Notes: generated by a model not told the origin, from the letters alone. A stretch of DNA of 64,000 nt from Eucalyptus grandis (GCF_016545825.1 NC_052616.1:59169278-59233277), one strand, 5' to 3'; positions 38,601 through 51,321 are shown, numbered from the stretch's first letter. A program made the numbers and translations.

Positions 38601-41241
38601 AGGGATGGCGATGAGTTCGCAGGCATATAGTGGAGACGTGAGATGTTACAAATGGTATCAGAGCTGACTCCCAACCACGTGTGAGGCCACAACGAGGGCG
38701 CTATGTTCCTAAGGGGTGGAGAATGTGACGACGATGAGTTCGTGGGTGTACAGTGGAGACCTGAGACTCTGATGAGGCGTATGTACCCATAGAGGACAAT
38801 ATATTGGCTTGGGAGAGGGATGGCGATGAGTTCGTAGGTGTATAGTGGAAACCCGAGATGTTACAAGTGGTATCAGAACCGACTCCCAACCACGTGTGGG
38901 GCCACAACGAGGGTGCTGTGCTCCTAAGGGGGGGAGAATGTGACAACCCAAACCTTGGGCAATACGAAGGGACAGAGACTAAGATCACCTCGGTAATACG
39001 CGGGCAAGGCTAGGCCCTGGCGACGGTGCGCGGGGAGGAGGGATGGTGGTGCATTCGTGCCTCGGTCCCCAGACGTGCGCAGGGAGGTGGTGCATCTCCT
39101 ATCCCACATCACCTAGGGAGGGAGTTCTGGGCTAACTTATAAGGCTTGGGTCCCTCTAACTGTACATACACGTTCTGAGGGAAAAGACTGTTTGTTGGGA
39201 TGGAGGTGCGTCCTCGCCAGTGCGGGTGACCCATAGGAAATAAAACCTTGAGGGAGGCTGCACGACTCTGATGAGGCGTATGTACCCATAGAGGACAATA
39301 TATTGGCTTGGGAGAGGAATGGTGTGACAACTTGAATTTTCATATTTGTTTAAATAAATTGGGCTTTTCGTCGACGTGCCTATAGTGCTATTCTCTGAGT
39401 TGGCCACTGGTCTATCTGGGGAAGCAATTAAGGAATCTAAATGCAATGGACTTGAGAATTCGACTAGAAATCGATTGCTCGACCATGTGGATCTACAAGG
39501 ATCATTACGGTACTGTCAAAATCGATCAGAGATCAAAGATAGATCGATTCGATTGAAATAAAGTGTGAATGATTCCACCTGATTGCAAAATTCTCATCAA
39601 TCGACACTAAATTGATTTTATGACGTTTTAGGTACCCTGTGTCTATAATTGAAACCTTGAGATTTTCACGACAATTAAGGGTCATCAATATATCGAAGAT
39701 GTACTTTGTGACTCGAGATAAATCGATCACGGGTCAATTGCATAAAAAATTCCTAAAAGTGACTTGGTAGACAAGTCACACTAAAAGCGTGCCGAATTGA
39801 AATTAACTGTGAATTTGAACCCGATTTCAGAAATTGAAAGTTCTATGGTGTCACAAGCTATTTTAGGAACGTCGACTAATTCTTCGAAAATTTTTCAGAG
39901 ATTCCGAGTTTTTTTATGGAAAATTAATTTGGACGTCACAGAAAATTAGCGGAAAATTGGATGGGTCAAATTAAAGGAAATTTAGACTCTCAATCCAAGC
40001 TTTTGGGTGTCGGGGACTTATAGAAAATTGCACGGGCTTTTTCTTCAATGAAATTGGATCTTAATTTGGAGATGTGAGTGAAGAATTGAAGCTAAATTAA
40101 GTGAAAATTCGGAATCTTGGAAGGGACCACAATTTTGGCTTCAATTTGGATTTAATGGTGGTATAATCTTGTTAGAAAGAAATGGGGGGGGGACAAGCAA
40201 TTAAGGCAATGGCTAAGGATTGAGAATATCGGGCCCCTCTTTAGCTTCATTTGCAAGATTTCTTCCGTCTTCATGCTTTGCTCTCCTTCGACGCCCTCTG
40301 CTTCTATCTCCCTTTCATTTCTTCTTGTTCTTCTTTTCATCTGAGCAACCCATCCCCATTTTGATTTCTTCCTCAGATGTCTTCCCACCACCATCATCAT
40401 CATCCAACATCCACCCCCATCATCTTTCTTTCCTTCCCATCGTTTTCATCATCCATCATCCGCTCCACCAAAACCCCACACCAACGTAATTCTCCATCGT
40501 TGCCACCTCTCCTTTCATTTTCAAGTGGCCACCGAAGACCAGCAAATTCCAGCGCCCACGTGTCCGAGTCTTCACTAGAGGTGGTAAATGGGTGAGTCGG
40601 GTCGAAAATGGGTTGACCCATATTCGACCCATTTAACCCGTTTTGACATATATTCTTGTAATGTAAATAAAATGACTCATACCCGACCCGACTCATATCC
40701 GACCCATACCCGACCCGACCCATATTGCTAAAACTTACTAATATTCTAAAAAAAAAAAAAAACCCACGCTCACTTTAAGCTATATGCTAATTGGATAAAA
40801 ACCTCAAATTAAATTTAAAAAATAGTAAATAAAATAAAAATTGTTAAAAAAAAAAACCTATAAATTGAAATATCTATGAAGAATTAGACTATGCACATGC
40901 TTCTTTTATTTAAAGTGAGCATACTATTGAGGTCAAATTATTTACTCACAAATGAGTTCATCATCTCGATTAAGATATGAAGCTAACATTTCCAGCATCT
41001 TGAGTAAGAAATTCATGTCACCATGCATACGGAGGAATAATTCTTTAGCACTGCATAAAGATACTTCACTTCAATGTTTCCCCTCAATAAGACAGCTCCA
41101 AGACACAATTCTCAGCAACTCTACCAAGAACCAAATTATTTACCAAATAATCGATTGCCCCAAAACATAAAAGGCTTCAGATGCAGTACTGTTAATACAT
41201 TCCACATTTAGAACCAAGCAATCGATTAAAGCAGCACCTAC

Positions 41242-41397
41242 TTTGTGCTTTTCAGCTTGTATGAGTTTGTCCGCGACAAACTGAGGACTCCTGAATTCGC
41301 CAAGGCTAGCAAGAAGAACTGGACTCACCACCACTCCCACATTGTTGCTCCCCTTGGTTGGCTCCTCAAACAGCACAATCGCTCCTGCTTTATCCAC
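41242..41397 (-). pseudogene. Captured exon of a PsbP-domain (PPD-like) thylakoid lumen protein
   Basis: A 156 bp exon of 52 codons is open in phase 0, preceded by a TTGAAG acceptor and followed by a GTAGGT donor. It encodes VDKAGAIVLFEEPTKGSNN, VGVVVSPVLLASLGEF and SPQFVADKLIQAEKHK, which matches the PsbP-like fold of nuclear-encoded lumenal proteins of the PPD group. No transit peptide or other PsbP exon is present nearby; 40740-41240 and 41400-42540 show only intron-like or unassigned DNA. Location inside a TIR element points to transposon capture. Family call rests on recalled motifs. Confidence 0.6.
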
Positions 41398-42542
41398 CTT
41401 CAATTACAACAAAAAACTAAACTAGCAAAGAATCTCCTTTTGGGGAATCTCCTTAGTGGCTGCTAACAGACTGGGGCCTGCAAAATGAGGGGGAATACGT
41501 CATAAACAGTGGGAGGGAAGACATGGCTTGGTAAAAAATGAATGGTTGGCCACATAAGAGAAAAAGGAGTAAGCTAGCTTCAGGCCAATGCAACAAAAGA
41601 CTTGGTTCAAAGGCAAATTCAAGCAAGAACAAGAGACATCATCTTGAAGATTGTCACAGATGGAAAATCCATAAACCATAGGCCAAGATCCAGATAGCAA
41701 CATAAAAATCTCCAACTCAGCCGAGTGACAAATATGACATTGGACAGCATCAATGTAGGAAACCACCAATTCCATTAGACCGCAAGTGGAAACCACCATA
41801 GCTATTGCAAAGGATGAACAAATAATGCAGTATTAAACGGTTCATACACGGGCAAAACACAAGGCTAATCTAGTATAATCTACCCAAGAAGAGAACACAT
41901 ATGCTATTTTAACATGAGGAACCATAGCATTGAGGTTTAGCAGATGAATTAATGGCTGTCTTATGACAGCCTTAAATATAGAGGTCCACCTATCACATTC
42001 AAATCATCCAATTTCCAGCACGGTGAAGTTCAATTAAAATGAATGTTACTTGGAAAACCAAAAAAAAAAAGAACACATTGGAAGAGCTTCTTATAATGTC
42101 ATCATTTCTACGAAAAGAGATGCCGTGAAATAGCACTATCTCCACATGAAACCGTCCCCGAGCAGCAAAGAATCTCCTACTCATACCTCAGAAGTCAAGA
42201 CAATGACAAGGTAAATGCTGTAAGGCATAGCGATTTTCTCTAATTAAGCGTCTACACCACGATGAAACTACAAGCTAACTCCACCCGGTTTCTGAAGTCA
42301 AATGTGCCAGAATACTCACAAAAGTATATTGGAGACTGATAAACGTAGCAATTGAGGAGAAATTCTCCCCTACGCCTAACCTACAACGAGCACTAAGCCC
42401 AGTTCCCCAATTTCACTTCCCATGCCCATAAGAACTCGACCAACCCCAAGTTTCCCTCTTTATCCAAGCAATTTGTAGAAAACAACATGTTGATCCAAAA
42501 TAGCATAATCGCAAACGGAAAGGGAGAAAAAAAAGGGGTTAC

Positions 42543-42690
42543 TGATTGGTAGGTGGATTCGAGAGGATGAGATCTGACGACCTCACTCTTGATGCCTTGG
42601 AGGCCAAACCGCAGGGCATCGGCCCGGACACCTTCGATTTCGTGGGCGAGCCGCAGAGGCGAGCGGTGGAGGTCGGTGACGAAGCTCGTC
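42543..42690 (-). pseudogene. Captured exon fragment of UMP1-like proteasome maturation factor
   Basis: The minus strand reads LAHEIEGVRADALRFGLQG then IKSEVVRSHPLEST, ending at a GTAACC donor after TYQS. Plant UMP1 proteins share the HEI-GV-NDALRFGLHGVKS and SHPLES pattern at their N terminus; UMP1 is the chaperone for 20S proteasome half-mer assembly. There is no start codon: an in-frame stop lies near 42700, and the continuation lies across the SIRE insertion at 52263. No downstream UMP1 exon is seen. Probably transposon-captured and dead. Confidence 0.62.
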
Positions 42691-42701
42691 GACCTTCAAG
42701 G

Positions 42702-43590
42702 TGTTGGAGAAATCTTTCCAGAATATTTTGAAACTGACAAAACGTTTCTATCAGTCTAAGTCCGGATATTTGCAGACTGTCAGTTTAAAGTCTGAAGACT
42801 CTTTGATCACCAGACTCAACACTCAAGACTCAAGACTTAAGACTCAAGACTTTTCTCATTGACATTCTTTCTGATCCAGTGACGAAGGAAATCTAGAGCC
42901 GAAGTTTATGGTTAAGGATTTAATCCTATCCTCTGAAGAAGATCTCTTGGTTGGATAAATATATCGGATTCTTTTATTTGTATCTAGATCAATTGAAGAT
43001 CCAGTGGTCGGCGAAATATTCTTGGAATGTTCTATTCTTGGAAACCAAGATCCTGATTGTATGGGCGAACAAGATTGATGGGCTATCGTCAGGTTCCTTT
43101 TATAGCTCAAATAATCTTCTTAATTGATTCCGTCCAACGGGTAGATGTCATAAAAAAGTATAAAAAGGAAGACGTTCTAGTTGTGTTAGTAACGTGATCG
43201 ATAGAGAAATTCCAGAGTCTGAAGCACCTTGATTATTAGTCGATTCATTTTGAGCGAAATTGTATACACAGAGAGTGTCTATACTTGATGATACCTTGAG
43301 CGAGTGTGGTAGATCATCTACACCTAAAAATCAAGGAAGATCAACACTGTAACATCTCTTTGTGCATAGTGGAATCCAGCCAATTGGCTGTCAGTGCAGA
43401 AGAGTGGACGTAGGTTTGAATCAAGCCGAACCACTATAAACCGCGTGTTCAATTCTCTCTTTCCTTTACTCAGTCTTACGTTGATTATTATTTATCGCAA
43501 ATCCTTCAACTGTCTAAGTATTGTGCAATCATCCGAAAAATCTTTTATATACCTATTCACCCCCTCTAGGTATTCGTACTGGCAATATCA
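42702..43590 (+). repeat. SIRE 5' LTR
   Basis: TGTTGGAGAAATC start and GGCAATATCA end. It contains GACTCAA heptamer repeats near 42823-42853 and TATA-like GTATAAAAAGG near 43157. Compared with the 3' LTR it lacks about 36 bp around 43143-43150. Confidence 0.92.
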
Positions 43591-43592
43591 AT

Positions 43593-43604
43593 TGGTATCA
43601 GAGC
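43593..43604 (+). promoter_or_regulatory. Primer-binding site for initiator tRNA-Met
   Basis: TGGTATCAGAGC, three bases after the 5' LTR, is the standard plant copia primer site complementary to the 3' end of initiator tRNA-Met. Confidence 0.9.
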
Positions 43605-43652
43605 TCGTGTTCTTACTTTATTTGAAGTGTCTTACTTCAGAGTAAAAGATCC

Positions 43653-45350
43653 ATGGCTAGTATGCTGGCACCAGGGCTGGTGGAAGGGCAAAGCAATACC
43701 AGACCACCCTACTTTGATGGAAAGGATTACAACATCTGGAAGAACAAGATGAAAGCTTTCTTACGATCAAAGGATCCTCTGGAATGGGATGTTGTGGAAA
43801 GAGGAATCACTCCAACTGTTGTATCAGTTTTTGAAAGAGGGAAAGAAGTTGAAACCAGCGGAATGACTCAGGAAGAGATAAACAAGAGACAAGCACTCGA
43901 TGCAAAAGCAATTTACTCTTTATATTGTGCTTTGTCACCAACTGAATATAACAAAATATCTTCTTGTGTTACAGCAAAAGAAGTATGGGACAAATTGCAT
44001 ATCACCTATGAAGGAATAGATCGAGTGAAGGAGACAAGGATTAACATTCTCCTCGGTCAATATGAAGCCTTCAAAATGAAACCAGGAGAATCTATAACTG
44101 ACATGTTTAGTCGTTTTACAGATATCGTCAATGGTCTTGAGAACCAAGGACAAAAAATTTCTAATCCCATGAAGGTGAACAAGCTACTACGTGGACTCTC
44201 CAAGGATTGGAATCATATAAAGACTTCAATAAGAGAGACGCAAAGAATTATGCCACTATATGTCGACGAGCTGATTGGAACTCTTCAGTCTTATGAAGTC
44301 GAACGAATTAATGAAGACGAAGATCCAAGAGGTAAGAAATCCATTGCATTAAAATCAAATGATGATTCTGATGATACAAATTCAGGAGATGATTTGGACG
44401 ATGAGGAGCTTGCTCTCATGATAAGAAAATTCAGAAAATTGAATAGAAAAGGAAGAAGGTTCAACTCAAAGAAACAAAGTTTCCAAAAACAGCAGACTAA
44501 GTCCGTTGATGATGATGAACCAAACAAAGATGTAGTTTGCTCTGAATGCAAGAAAAAGGGACACATCAGACCCAACTGTCCTCTTCTAAAGAAGAAAAGA
44601 GGAAAAGCTGAGAAGTTTCGAAAAGCTCTAAAAGCCGAAACCTGGAGTGATACAGAGTGTGAAGAAAGTGATAATGAATATGCCAACATATGTTTGATGG
44701 CACATTCAGACTCAGACTCAGATTCTGGATCAAACTCAGACAACAAATTTGAGGTAAGTGATTTTAAAATTCCTATCAAAGTCTCTAAATACATTGATGA
44801 ACTATGTTTTAGTCTTAAGACTTCTCTCAAAAGAATTTCCGAACTTAAAAGGAAAACTCAGATCTAAAACAAAAGAAAATCATTTTAGAAGAAAATGTTA
44901 AATGTTTAGATTTGAATGTTTCTACTCTTAAAGAAAAAAAAAGATAATCTTTTGAAAGAAAATGCTTTTCTAAAAACTGACTTATCAAATATTTCAAAGA
45001 AATTTTCGATAGGTCCGAAAAACTTGAAAAAGTTCTTTCAGTTCAAAGACCTTATTTCAATAAGTCTAGTCTAGGTATGACAAGAGAAACAATTCCCTTG
45101 ATTGATTTTCCTAAAGTAAAAGAAAGGATTAAGAAAAGACCGTCGAGAGAGGCTTACAAAAATCATTTCAAGAAAGTTTTTGTAAAGTCCGTAGGTCGAA
45201 ATGCTCTAAGGTGTTCAAAGTGCGGTCGGGGACCACTTTGAAAAAGAATGTCCTATGGTTTGGAAGCACGTTAAGAAAGTATGGCCTAATAATGTTTATT
45301 TTGCTAACACCAAAGGACCCAAGAAAATTTGGGTACCAAAGAAAGCTTGA
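43653..45350 (+). pseudogene. SIRE gag polyprotein (frameshifted)
   Basis: The first 404 codons are open from ATG 43653. A UBN2-type capsid region (PYFDGKDYNIWKNKMKAFLR, ARS-type EVWDKLHITYEG) is followed by an acidic linker and a zinc knuckle CSECKKKGHIRPNC (C-X2-C-X4-H-X4-C). After a stop at 44867 the frame changes. A coiled-coil-like lysine-rich segment and a second zinc knuckle (CSKCG then DHFEKECP, split by a shift at about 45233) lead to a TGA at 45348. A long gag with two knuckles is typical of the SIRE lineage. Confidence 0.85.
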
Positions 45351-45363
45351 GACTCTCTTTTAA

Positions 45364-45600
45364 ATGCAGGTCTCTGTCAAGAAAAAGGTAAAGTGGTATC
45401 TTGACAATGGATGTTCAAGACACATGACAGGAGACTCAAATTGCTTCATAAAACTTATTCAAGTGAATGGTGGAAAAGTTTCATTTGGAGGAAACGGCAA
45501 AGGAAATATTGTGGGATTTGGAATTGTGAAAATTGGAAATCTCACAATAAGCAATGTTTCTCTAGTGGAAGGACTCAACTACAACCTTCTCAAAGATTAG
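45364..45600 (+). pseudogene. SIRE aspartic protease remnant
   Basis: WYLDNGCSRHMTGD aligns with the copia protease motif WYLDSGCSRHMTGD. The active-site DSG triad reads DNG, a change in the residue next to the catalytic aspartate. The following GGKVSFGGNGKGNIVGFG and VEGLNYNLL are normal for copia. The frame ends at a TAG at 45598. Confidence 0.85.
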
Positions 45601-45739
45601 CCGGTTGTGTGATACTGGTTTCAAGATCTCCTTTCAAGAAGGAATATGCTCGGAATCGCAAAGACTCTACTCGATCTTTCATGGGTCGAAGACATGGAAA
45701 TATCTACCTCTTAGACATGAAACTAAATGAATCGCAATG

Positions 45740-46700
45740 CCTAATCTCAATTCAAGATGAAGCAAGCTTATGGCACATAAAGCTTGGTCATGTCAACATG
45801 AAGCAATTAGCTAAAATCTCTTCAAAGCAGCTTGTTCGAGGTCTACCCAAATTACCATACCAAAAGTCCAATCCATGCACACCATGTATTCTGGGAAAGC
45901 AGGTAAGAAATTCATTTAAGCCAATAAATCAAGTCTCTATTAACCATGCACTACAGTTGCTGCATATGGATCTCTTCGGACCAATCAGAACCCAGAGTAT
46001 CGGAGGTAAGAAATACTGCCTAGTAATTGTGGACGATTACTCCTGTTTTACTTGGGTATATTTTCTTGCAAGTAAGTCAGAAACCTTTTCGTATTTTGAA
46101 AAATTTGCAAAAAATGTTCAAAATGAAAAATGATGTGTTATCTCAAGTATAAGAACATATCATGGAGGTGAATTTGAAAGTCAAGATTTTACAAAATTGT
46201 GTGATGAATATGGATTTAAGCATGTATTCTCCTCTCCATACACTCCTCAGCAAAATGGAGTTGTGGAAAGAAAGAATAGATCTCTTCAAGAAATGGCTAG
46301 AACTCTTTTAATTGAAAGTAAAATTTCATCATTTTTTGGGCTGAAGCTGTTTCAACAGCATGCTATATCATTAATAGAGTCTTCCTAAGACCTATTCTAG
46401 AGAAAACCCCTTATGAATTATTCAAAGGTAAGAAGCCCATTGTTTCATACTTTCATGTGTTCGGTTGCAAATGCTTTATATTGAAAAATGCAAAAGATCA
46501 AGTTGGTAAGTTTGAAGAAAGATCAGATGAAGGCATCTTCCTTGGATATTCTACATCAAACAAAGCCTACAGAGTCTATAACAAGAAGAGCCAGTCTGTG
46601 GAGGAATCAATGAATGTCAAATTTCAAGACTCTACGCAAGATGAATTCAGTCAGACTCAGTATGAAGAGTCTGAACCTGCTCCAGACCCCCCAAAGCTTA
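45740..46700 (+). pseudogene. SIRE integrase remnant
   Basis: The HHCC zinc finger is present (WHIKLGHVNMKQL, then CTPCILGKQ). The core shows LLHMDLFGPIRTQS with the first Asp and YTPQQNGVVERKNRSL with the catalytic Glu. The second Asp motif, normally DHGGEF, reads TYHGGEF, so one DDE residue is lost. A TGA at 46132 and a frame change near 46340 interrupt it. The C-terminal GCKCFIL and GIFLGYSTSNKAYRVYN blocks are visible to 46600. Confidence 0.85.
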
Positions 46701-46989
46701 CAACTTAAGAAGTATCTCAGACTCTAAAAGACTAGCATCAAGATGTTCATGAAGATTCAAATAAAGAAAGAGATCATCATCCAGACAAATCAACCAGTAA
46801 CTGGAAGCATAAGTCAAGTCATCCCAAAGATCTCATTATTGACGAAATTAATGAAGGAATTTGCACCAGATCCAAAAGACATGAAGAGTCTAGTGCTGTG
46901 GCTCTCATTTCTGAAATTGAACCAAAAAGCATAGAAGAAGCTTTAACTGATGAAAGCTGGATTGAAGCTATGCAAGAAGAGCTCAGATA

Positions 46990-47860
46990 GTTCAACATTA
47001 ATGATGTCTGGGAATTGACATCTAAACCGAAAGGTAAAACTGTTATTGGAGCCAAATGGGTATTCAGAAACAAGATGAATGAAAAAGGAAAAGTCGTGCG
47101 AAACAAAGCAAGACTTGTGGCCAAAGGATATACACAAGAAGAAGAAATAGACTATGATGAGACTTACGCTCCTGTAGCAAGGTTAGAAGCTATTCGACTA
47201 TTACTTGCATTTGCTTGTTATAAAAATTTCAGGTTATTCCAAATGGACGTCAAAAGTGCTTTCCTAAATGGATTTATCCAAGAGGAAGTATATGTGGAAC
47301 AACCACCTGAGTTTGAAGACCCAAAGAAAACAGATTCAGTCTTCAGACTGAAAAAGGCCTTGTATGATTTAAAGCAAGCACCTCGAGCTTGGTACGATTG
47401 ACTAAGTAAGTTCTTATTACAGAACGGTTTTGTCAAAGGTAAAGTAGATACTACTTTATTTATCAAAAAGGAAAACAAAAGTTTTTTTTTACTTGTTCAA
47501 ATATATGTGGATGATATCATTTTTGGATCCTCTAACAAAAGTCTATGCAAGAAATTTTCTAAGACTATGCAGGATGAGTTTGAAATGAGTATGATGGGAG
47601 AATTAACATTCTTTCTTGGTCTTCAAGTAAAGCAATTGAAGGAAGGAACTTTCATTTACCAAGAAAAATATGCTAATGATCTTGTCAAAAGGTTTGGATT
47701 GGAAAATTGCAAGAAGATCGACATACCAATGTCAAGTTCTTTAAAGATAGACAAAGATGAAGAAGGGAAGAAAGTTGATCAAAAGCTGTACAGAGCATCA
47801 TCGGTTCACTTCTTTATCTTACTACTTCTAGACCTGACATTTTGATTGAGTGTTTGTATC
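46990..47860 (+). pseudogene. SIRE reverse transcriptase remnant
   Basis: Good blocks [52 protein letters not shown] and [14 protein letters not shown] are present. The catalytic YVDDIIFGS is intact near 47506. A TGA replaces an arginine codon at 47399 just after AWYD, and further shifts occur after 47800. Confidence 0.88.
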
Positions 47861-48458
47861 CGTGCTAGATTTCAATCAGATCCTAGAGAATCCCATCTCA
47901 GTGCTGCAAAATGTATTAGTAAATACGTTGCTTCATCTTCAAGCATTGGTCTTTGGTATCCTAAGAAAGGAGACTTTAATCTTCTGGGATATTCAGACGC
48001 AAATCTGGCCGCCTGCAGAGTCGATAGAAAGAGTACTTCAGGAACTTGCCAGTTGCTTGGAAGCAGGATGTGTCTTGGTTTTCAAGGAAACAAAGCACCG
48101 TAGCTCTCTCAACAATGAAGCAGAGTATGTAGCCCTTGGAAGCAGCTGTTCGCAAATTCTATGGATAAAACAACAGCTACAAGACTTTGGGATTGAAGAC
48201 TCATGCACAGAAATCAAATGTGACAACACCAGCGCAATCAATCTCACCAAAAGTCCAATTCTTCATTCAAGAGCAAATCATATAGAGATTCGACATCACT
48301 TCATTAGAGATCATATTCAAAATGGAGAAATCTCGATTCAATTTGTTGATTCAAAAAGTCAACTAGCGGATTTATTCACAAAACCTTTGGAGAAAAATCA
48401 ATTCAATTTTATCCGTTCCAGACTCAACATTTTGAAGCTCGAAGAAGTTAAAGTCTAG
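47861..48458 (+). pseudogene. SIRE RNase H remnant
   Basis: GYSDANLAACRVDRKSTSG and, in another frame, EAEYVALGSSCSQILWIKQQ, KCDNTSAINLTKSP, RANHIEIRHHFIRDH and LADLFTKPL. The usual SDADWAG reads SDANLAA. One frameshift near 48100 separates the halves. The pol ORF ends at the TAG at 48456. Confidence 0.87.
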
Positions 48459-48894
48459 AGACTCTCCAACCTTCAGACTCAGAAAGTTGATGATTATCAA
48501 ACTCTAATCTCTCAAACTCTAAATCCTCATACTCAGACATTGATGACTATAGACTGTAAGTTGTTATTTTATCTAAACTCGAAAAGGTATGATCTTTCGT
48601 TCAGTTATTTTGCAGTCTCCGTGAAAAACGAAAACTTGTCTTTTCAAAAGGATTAATTTTGGCAGTTATTGATTTCGAAAAGAGGTATTCGTACACTTTC
48701 CTTGTGCCAATTGAACTTCTCTTTTCAAAACTGAGTTATATATATATATATATATACAGTTTTCATTTTCCAATCTTCAAAACCCTAAAAAGCATTCTCC
48801 TCCCAATCCGATTTCTATTTCGTGTTCATCTTCGAGAAAGTTGTCATCTTTTCTTGGGAAAGCAAGTAAAGGAATCTTTCAGTGACAAGGAAGG

Positions 48895-50990
48895 ATGTCT
48901 TCTTCGAGGAAGTCTTCAAGAAAAGCAAACAGGAGACCACAGAGGATGAAGGAGGGACCTACCCATTTCGATCTCACCGAAGAGGAAGAATTATCGAGTC
49001 GCAATGAGCCCGACTCACTCTCCACCACGTCAATCAACACCATCTACCCCACATGATGCGGGTCAACAACCGGAGGAAGAGATAATCGAGGACGCAGACC
49101 CAATAAGAGTCCAAAAACCCTCGTTTATTTACAAACTTTACTGTGCGTTGAAAAGTACTGGGACTCCGTTGAAATACGTGGATGATTTTCTCAAAGATAA
49201 GCATTATGGGAATGAGTATATCTTTTTGAGAAAAATGGAGGATTTGGAAATTGCTCCCAAGGGTAAAGCAGAGGAAGCACTTGCGAATATTCCCAGTGAC
49301 CCTCGTATGTCGGGACCTAATTCTACCGAAGGAAACGATGATGATAAAATGTTCGGTGATTTTCAACCTAGAATGGGTATTGCTGCAAAGGTGAAGGGAA
49401 AGAGGATGGAGTTATTCAAATCAAAGGAACAAGAGAATTTGTTTTTCAGACTGCTAAAACGAGGGGTGATAAACCCTAGGAGTGTCAATTTCGATTTCTT
49501 GGATGCCGTTAACGTGAACTTAAGGGAGAAATTCAAATTGCTTCAACTTGAGCAATTCTGCACTGATACCACGGACGGTTATGCACAACTGACTGCGTAT
49601 TTCTATTCGAATCTCAGCTTTATAGATGCGAATAGAATATCATTCAGTGTTCGAGATCAAGATTATATGGTAGACGTGGACATGTTGGCGGACATAATTG
49701 GAGTTGAACGAGGACGTTATCAACCAGTCAAAGTCTCAGTTGCTTGTGCCTCAATGGAACTTGTCGAAGATAGAGATATCGAGGGAAGAATCATTTATTC
49801 AAGGATGCGTGTCATCAATATTGTGCTGCACAAAATTGTTATCAATTGCATCAGGCCCAAGTCTACATCAAAGACTGATGTGTCTAATTCCGAAGCAAAA
49901 TTGATGTACGCAATCAACTCGGGGAAGAAGTTCTCTCTCCCACACACTATTCTCTTTCACATGTACAGAGCAATGTCAAAAGACAAGGGTCAATTGCCTT
50001 ATCCAGGTCTGGTGACCAAAATCTTCAGACACATGAATATTGAACCGCCACATTCACTTTGTGTTCGACCGTGCGATAAGATGGTGGTAGGTTTAAAGAT
50101 GTTGACGAAGATGCGTCTGAAAGAACTTTCCAAGGCAATGGAGAAAATCGAGTGAAGACTCCAAGCACTGTCTCGCTTCAAAAAGAAAAGGGAAGGAGGC
50201 CATTGGTGCCCCATCCAAAAAGAAGAAAACTCTCATCTTGGAAGATGAAGATGATGAGGAAGATCTCACAATCTGCCTTGATAAGGACTAGACGTTCTGT
50301 TCCCCAATCGACAGAACATCAGAAGAAACAGAGAGAAGAAGAGGAGCAAGCCAAGAACAGAGAAGAAGAAGAGCAGCGAGAGAGGGAGAAAGAAGCTGAA
50401 GAAGAAGGAGAAGAAGAAAAGAAAAGTCTGCAGCTAAATCTGGAGAGAAGGGGAATCAAGATACAGAAGAGCATGATCATCACTCTTCCCCTTTTGATGT
50501 CCTAGAGACAGGGGGAGTTGGCGAGCAAGAAAAGTCCACACCTCATGCTGCCATTAGTGAAGGTCTAAGACAATCTCCAGCAGATCCAGATGAGTTTCAG
50601 GCTTCTCAATTGCCTGAAGAAGGACACGATACATCAACACCAAATCTGCAAGATTATACAGAAGCGCCATCGTCCGCATTTACCCCATCTGAGAAAACAA
50701 ATGCAAGTACGCAGACGGACAATTCTATAGATTTTCGTCGTATTTTGATGTTTTTCTGAAATGCGTGGCCAAATCTATGCTCTGGACTGTGAAATTCAAG
50801 CCATAAAGAATGCTGGACAAGCATCTTCAGTTACCCTGGAGGACAAAATGAAAGACCTCGCTCTATAACTTCAAGCCAATGCCAAAGGAGAAGAGGTAGC
50901 TCATCTAAGGGAAGACTTGAAGAGGCTAGAAGGCATAGTTCAGTCAATGGGAGATTTCTAGATTGTGCGCATTCCCAAGCAGACCTGACG
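48895..50990 (+). pseudogene. SIRE env-like third ORF (broken)
   Basis: Downstream of pol, an ATG at 48895 opens a basic-then-acidic N terminus (FDLTEEEEL). After a shift near 49000, a 383-codon frame (49004-50155) continues with YKLYCALKSTGTPLKYVDDF, LLKRGVINPRSVNFDF, QLTAYFYSNLSF and VDVDMLADIIGVERGRYQ. This resembles the putative plant transposon protein/SIRE env-like region of unknown role. A Lys/Glu-rich coiled-coil stretch follows (50200-50500) in shifted frames, then a Ser/Pro-rich tail to about 50760. I see no convincing membrane segment, and a viral envelope role is not established for this family. Confidence 0.75.
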
Positions 50991-51321
50991 CTTTTCTCAC
51001 CTTTTTTATGTTGACAAAAAGGGGGAGAATTGCAAATTTGAACAAACTTTAAACTTGACTTTAAATTTGTTTTTGTGGTTATGTTTGTTTTTTAGTATGA
51101 CTTGACTTGAGTGAACTGAATTGGCTGTGGATTTTGATGCTTGACTATCTGCATTTATATCAAGTGTTTTGTCATATGGTATTACTCATGAAAGACTAAC
51201 CAATTTTCTGTGGATGCATAGTCTGGTTGTTTTATTAATCTTTATGAGATAGCCGTATTACTTGAGAAATGTTTGTGTAGGTCAAAGTTGTTCAAATCTA
51301 CAAGAAAGTTTTGTCACCATC

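Noticed and set aside
38371..39310. CTGATGAG followed by a TATG/CATA mini-stem in each 42 bp unit, suggesting a hammerhead ribozyme as in plant retrozymes
   Set aside because: The required GAAA box and closing helices are absent; the position reads GAGG consistently, so the catalytic core is not present.
37797..39446. Stack of minus-strand ORFs with repeated PLWVHTPHQS-like peptides
   Set aside because: They are translations of TRIM LTR and minisatellite repeats read antisense.
41242..42690. PsbP-like and UMP1-like exons as part of live local genes
   Set aside because: Each has a single exon, no start or further exons nearby, and both sit within TIR ends nested in an LTR.
44291..44830. Long antisense ORF (179 codons) over gag
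   Set aside because: Shadow of the acidic and Lys-rich gag frame on the plus strand.
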